Part shown: piece after piece, positions 61,325 to 64,000 of the stretch
Layout: each line of letters begins with the position of its first letter
Position numbering within the stretch: the first letter of the stretch is position 1
Assembly: GCA_015067615.1 (NCBI GenBank)
Contig: SVMD01000005.1
Location: 1-64,000 of the forward strand
Reading direction: 5' to 3'
Length of the DNA: 64,000 bases
Origin: Oscillospiraceae bacterium
GTDB lineage: Bacteria > Bacillota > Clostridia > Oscillospirales > Oscillospiraceae
Notes under the pieces: generated by a model
Told to the model about the DNA's origin: nothing
Seen by the model: the letters and a program-made list of their open reading frames with translations, nothing else
Databases searched by the model: none
Position numbers and translations under genes: made by a program

Positions 61325-61738
61325 TGGAGGGTCAGGACAGGCGCTATCGCGTCAGTTGATTTTCCCGTGGGCTTTTACACGTAAACACTTTATACACGTG
61401 TGTTTTCGGGTCAGTTGTCAGAAAAAAATGCAAGTATATATCTTGAGAAAAACAGAGGATAATATACGGCATTATTTTACAATATGAGAGATTCTGTCAG
61501 AAAACAGGAGAATGAGATAATAATTCAGCATATCTATTGTGTGTAACAAGTGTTGTAATCATCAGATAAGCTGGCCTGTTTGCAGCAGCCTGCCGCCTGC
61601 GATTTCCTTGCGAGGGTACGTCTTTGGGGAAGGAAGCGCTGAAAGTAATTTTTTCAGCGGACCGACCTAAAAACACACGTGTAGAACGTGCAGACGTGTG
61701 AAAGGGGAAAGATTTTTGTAATTTTCTTGAAATCCTGC
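61325..61738. other. Non-coding AT-rich intergenic region between XRE and rpsU
   Basis: No credible gene. It contains an exact 14-bp inverted repeat TACACGTGTGTTTT at 61393-61406 with its complement at 61670-61683, enclosing 263 bp. A hairpin CGCTGAAA/TTTTCAGCG lies near 61636-61659. GCGTCAGTTGAT occurs near 61349 and again at the end of the XRE gene (60741). A small antisense frame at 61497-61760 has no ribosome site and overlaps the rpsU promoter. Confidence 0.5.
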
Positions 61739-61767
61739 TTGACATTCGGCGAAATAGCATATATAAT
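61739..61767 (+). promoter_or_regulatory. Strong promoter of rpsU
   Basis: Perfect consensus: TTGACA, 17-bp spacer, TATAAT. Transcription would start near 61774, leaving a leader with two hairpins (CCTG/CAGG, and GCATCC/GGATGC at about 61797-61819). Confidence 0.9.
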
Positions 61768-61839
61768 ATTCAAGCCTGAGTAGCAGGCCCTGAACGCATC
61801 CTGGATTTAGCCGGATGCCATCGGAGGGAGGGAAAACAC

Positions 61840-62022
61840 ATGTCTGAAATTCGCGTCAAGGAGAACGAGTCTCTGGAGAACGCTCTGCGTCGTTTCAAGC
61901 GCAGCGTTGCTAAGGAGGGCGTCATCGCCGAGTACAAGAAGCGCGAGCATTACGTCAGCCCCAGCCTGAAGCGTAAGCAGAAGTCCGAGGCCGCCCGTAA
62001 GAACAAGAGAAAGTTCTATTAA
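61840..62022 (+). CDS. rpsU: Small ribosomal subunit protein bS21
   Basis: A 60-residue 30S protein needed for translation initiation. It is recognised over its full length: [20 protein letters not shown] at the start, then the basic helix [28 protein letters not shown] precedes the ATG. It is monocistronic with a consensus promoter and a strong terminator, as fits a highly expressed gene; codon use is strongly biased. Confidence 0.97.
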   Translation: MSEIRVKENESLENALRRFKRSVAKEGVIAEYKKREHYVSPSLKRKQKSEAARKNKRKFY

Positions 62023-62048
62023 TTAACATCCCTCTTGATTTATGCGCC

Positions 62049-62080
62049 AAAACCGCCGTGGATTTTCCACGGCGGTTTTT
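62049..62080 (+). terminator. Terminator of rpsU
   Basis: AAAACCGCCGTGG / CCACGGCGGTTTTT with a short loop. Confidence 0.9.
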
Positions 62081-62094
62081 ATTGTTGTGACGCA

Positions 62095-62332
62095 CCCCAA
62101 AACCTTCCCCCGGGGGGAAGGTGCCCCCAGTGCGCACACTGGGGGCGGAAGAGGAATTCGGGAGACAATCTGATGGACGCTACAAGCAAAGACTTGCTGA
62201 TGCTTTCAGTCTTGCTAAGTCTGTTTCTGCGTACCAGGTCCGGAATTTCTGCCCGCATTCCTCTTCCGTCTTCAAAGCCGCTCGTACCGGTCGCCTTTGA
62301 ATCCACCTTCCCCCCGGGGGAAGGTTTTGGGG
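62095..62332. repeat. 238-bp element with perfect 27-bp terminal inverted repeats
   Basis: 62095-62121 and 62306-62332 are exact inverted copies, starting CCCCAAAACCTTCCCCC; each half also contains its own palindrome CCTTCCCCC/GGGGGAAGG. Inside are a GCCCCCAGTG/CACTGGGGGC hairpin (about 62123-62146) and a further inverted pair GGAAGAGGAAT/ATTCCTCTTCC. It is non-coding and lies between the convergent rpsU and ABC permease genes. No flanking target duplication is obvious. Confidence 0.8.
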
Positions 62333-62357
62333 AGAGCCTGGGCTCTCCCCGTAATAC

Positions 62358-62987
62358 TTAATGCAGCTCCCGCTTCCGGTAGAAAATGATGGACAGATAC
62401 CAGCTCAGGGCGTACACCGCCGCGGCCAGCAGCACACCCAGGGCAAGCACCGCCCCGAAGGGGATGGTGGCCTGAAGCTGCTCGTTGAAGGCGAAGCCCG
62501 CGGCTCCGGCGCCGCCGCAGATGACGAAGATCATCACATAATAGGCCATCCGGCCCTTCTCCACGCCCAGCTTGAACATAAAGGGCAGGGTGATGGAGGA
62601 GGAGAACAGGGAGATCATGGCCATGAGGCTCATGAGCACCAGATAGCTTTCCAGGTCAAAGGTTTCCATCAGACCGAATCGTACTGCCTGGCAGAGGGCA
62701 GTCACCAGGAACACCACTCCCTGTACTATCAGCCCCAGCAGATACTTGGCCGATACCACCATATCCCGGGTCACCGGCAGGGTGCCGCAGTAGATGTCCC
62801 AGCGGCTCCGCTCATCGTAGGCCAGCAGGTTCACCGGAATCATGCCGCAGATCAGGAAGGGATAGAAGGCGAAGAACAGATTGTCCTCCTGAACCAGGGA
62901 GACACCCAGAAACACAACCAGGATCAGCAGGTAATTGCGGAAGTATTTGACCATCATGTAAAGATCCTTCAAAATCAGACCCTTCAT
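62358..62987 (-). CDS. ABC-2 type transporter permease
   Basis: A 209-residue membrane protein with six hydrophobic helices, MKGLILKDLYMMVKYFRNYLL at the start, typical of the small ABC-2 permeases next to YtrA-type GntR regulators. It lies directly behind its ATPase gene (adjacent, with GGAGGCG in the ATPase end). Export substrate unknown; related systems handle antimicrobial peptides or cell-wall antibiotics. Confidence 0.87.
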   Translation of the reverse strand: MKGLILKDLYMMVKYFRNYLLILVVFLGVSLVQEDNLFFAFYPFLICGMIPVNLLAYDERSRWDIYCGTLPVTRDMVVSAKYLLGLIVQGVVFLVTALCQAVRFGLMETFDLESYLVLMSLMAMISLFSSSITLPFMFKLGVEKGRMAYYVMIFVICGGAGAAGFAFNEQLQATIPFGAVLALGVLLAAAVYALSWYLSIIFYRKRELH

Positions 62988-63821
62988 TTATTTCGCCTCC
63001 TTTACCATGAATACGAACAGCTCCTCAATGCTCACGGGGCTGATCTTCCAGTCCGCCGGCACCGCATCCCGCAGCACCAGTACCTCAGCGCCGTAGGGAT
63101 TCTCCTTCCGGTGGAGCACCGCAGCAGGGGAGAGGACCTTCAGCTGCTCATGGGTGCAGTAAAGAATGCCGTAGCGGCCCAGCAGCACGTCCTTTTCTTC
63201 GCAGAGCATCAGCCTGCCCTTGTGGAGGAAGGCGATGTAGTCGCAGAGCTTTTCCAGGTCGCTGACAATGTGGGAGGAGATGAGAATGGCGTGGTCCTCG
63301 TTCCTCGTAAACTCGCTGAGCATGGTCACCACCTCATCCCGGACCACTGGGTCCAGGCCGGAGGTGGCCTCGTCCAGAATCAGCAGCTTGGCACTATGGC
63401 TCATGGCCACGGCGATGCCCAGCTTCATCTTCATGCCCCGGGAGAAGTCCTTGAAGGGCTTGTTTTCCGGGATAGAAAGGTCGTTTAAGAGCCGGGAAAA
63501 TTCGCTTTCCTGCCAGTTGCGGAAGGTGTTCTTCATCACTTTGCCCACCTGGGATGCGGTCAGGCACTCCGGGATGCCCACCTCGTCCAGCACCACGCCG
63601 ATATCCTCCCGGTTCAGGCGGGTATGCTCCTGCCCCAGGATGGTGATGGAGCCGCTGTTAGCGTGGATCAGGTCCAGAATCAGTTTGATGGTGGTGCTCT
63701 TGCCCGCGCCGTTCTCGCCGATGAGGCCCAGGATGCAGCCCCTGGGGATCGTCAGGTTTAGGTTGTCCAGCTGAAAGCCCGGATAGGCTTTGCATAAATT
63801 TCTGATTTCCAGTGCGTTCAT
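62988..63821 (-). CDS. ABC transporter ATP-binding protein
   Basis: A 277-residue ATPase. Walker A GENGAGKSTTIKLIL, an atypical signature FSRGMKMKLGIA in place of LSGGQ (usual in this subfamily), Walker B LLILDEATSGLDP and the switch His in ILISSHIVSDLEKL. The about 60-residue C-terminal extension is typical of ABC-2 export ATPases. The start overlaps the GntR gene stop by 4 bp, so the three genes form one operon. Confidence 0.93.
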   Translation of the reverse strand: MNALEIRNLCKAYPGFQLDNLNLTIPRGCILGLIGENGAGKSTTIKLILDLIHANSGSITILGQEHTRLNREDIGVVLDEVGIPECLTASQVGKVMKNTFRNWQESEFSRLLNDLSIPENKPFKDFSRGMKMKLGIAVAMSHSAKLLILDEATSGLDPVVRDEVVTMLSEFTRNEDHAILISSHIVSDLEKLCDYIAFLHKGRLMLCEEKDVLLGRYGILYCTHEQLKVLSPAAVLHRKENPYGAEVLVLRDAVPADWKISPVSIEELFVFMVKEAK

Positions 63822-64000
63822 GGCCGTTCCTCCAATGCAAATTTGAACATGTCCAGCAGCTCGTCGCTGCTTAAGTTGCAGCTGACCGCCAGCCGGACGA
63901 TGGCCTCCATATGGTCCTCGATCTTTTTCAGGTTCTCCTCCCGTAACAGCTCCACATTTTTCGGCGCCACGAAGCAGCCCTTGGCGGGGATGGTGTATAA
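63818..64000 (-). CDS. GntR-family (YtrA-type) regulator, C-terminal part
   Basis: The window end cuts this gene; 60 C-terminal residues are visible. The sequence YTIPAKGCFVAPKN followed by LREENLKKIEDHMEAIVRLA and SSDELLDMF is typical of the end of the winged-helix domain and the short dimerisation helix of YtrA-subfamily GntR repressors. It is translationally coupled to the ABC ATPase gene, so it likely controls this operon. Confidence 0.85.
   Translation of the reverse strand, partial: LYTIPAKGCFVAPKNVELLREENLKKIEDHMEAIVRLAVSCNLSSDELLDMFKFALEERP

Noticed and set aside
61497..61760. 87-codon minus-strand gene in the XRE-rpsU gap
   Set aside because: It has no ribosome site, overlaps the consensus rpsU promoter and reads as unstructured sequence.

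Overview
The window looks like a chromosomal segment of a GC-rich, endospore-forming, anaerobic gut Clostridia bacterium, most likely Oscillospiraceae-like (Clostridial cluster IV). The grounds are a spoVAC spore gene, Firmicutes-type housekeeping order (topA-trmFO-plsX-rnc, smc-ftsY), strong AGGAGG ribosome sites, a GlpA/FAD-oxidoreductase/DUF1667 operon, and many palindromic intergenic repeats. This placement is inferred from gene content; no 16S or other marker is present. No tRNA, rRNA, CRISPR array, integrase or transposase was seen.

Layout. 1-8.5 kb holds a TetR regulator, a cytosolic clan GH-A glycosidase, a membrane-anchored degenerate polysaccharide deacetylase, luxS-mtnN (S-adenosylhomocysteine recycling, AI-2) and a large TraB/GumN lipoprotein. 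At 8.7-11.0 kb, spoVAC is followed by two further copies of its last 39 codons. Each intact or displaced 3' end carries its own terminator. Between successive ends sits one AT-rich antisense gene with a matching promoter and boundary sequence. I read this as a small cassette array built on the 3' end of spoVAC, and it is the main candidate for something undescribed. At 11-18 kb are an AraC-kinase fusion, an ECF sigma/anti-sigma pair, a split chromate transporter and a TrkH/TrkA-type potassium system. At 17-25 kb is a compact housekeeping run (rRNA methyltransferase, dprA, topA, trmFO, plsX, rnc).

24.9-47.2 kb is a surface-glycan locus of about 20 genes, nearly all on + and often overlapping by 4 bp. 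It begins with an N-acetylhexosamine-kinase-like gene, then a promoter (26195-26223), a UDP-HexNAc dehydratase, a PglC/WcaJ-type initiating transferase, an epimerase, glycosyltransferases, a Wzy-like polymerase, a WbsX-type protein, a complete dTDP-L-rhamnose set (rfbABDC) interrupted by a glycosyltransferase, and a Wzx flippase. It ends in an unusual five-gene block of two ATP-grasp ligases, two DegT-type PLP proteins and an ornithine-cyclodeaminase-like enzyme, which may add an amino-acid or amino-sugar decoration.

47.4-64 kb holds the GlpA-like three-gene operon, smc-ftsY-rdgB-yhbY, a nadD-yqeK fusion, rsfS, leuS, an XRE regulator, rpsU behind a perfect-spacing promoter, and a GntR/ABC-transporter operon cut by the window end. 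Convergent gaps are repeatedly occupied by small non-coding elements: three share 17-18 bp terminal inverted repeats but have different interiors, and one 238-bp element has perfect 27-bp terminal repeats.
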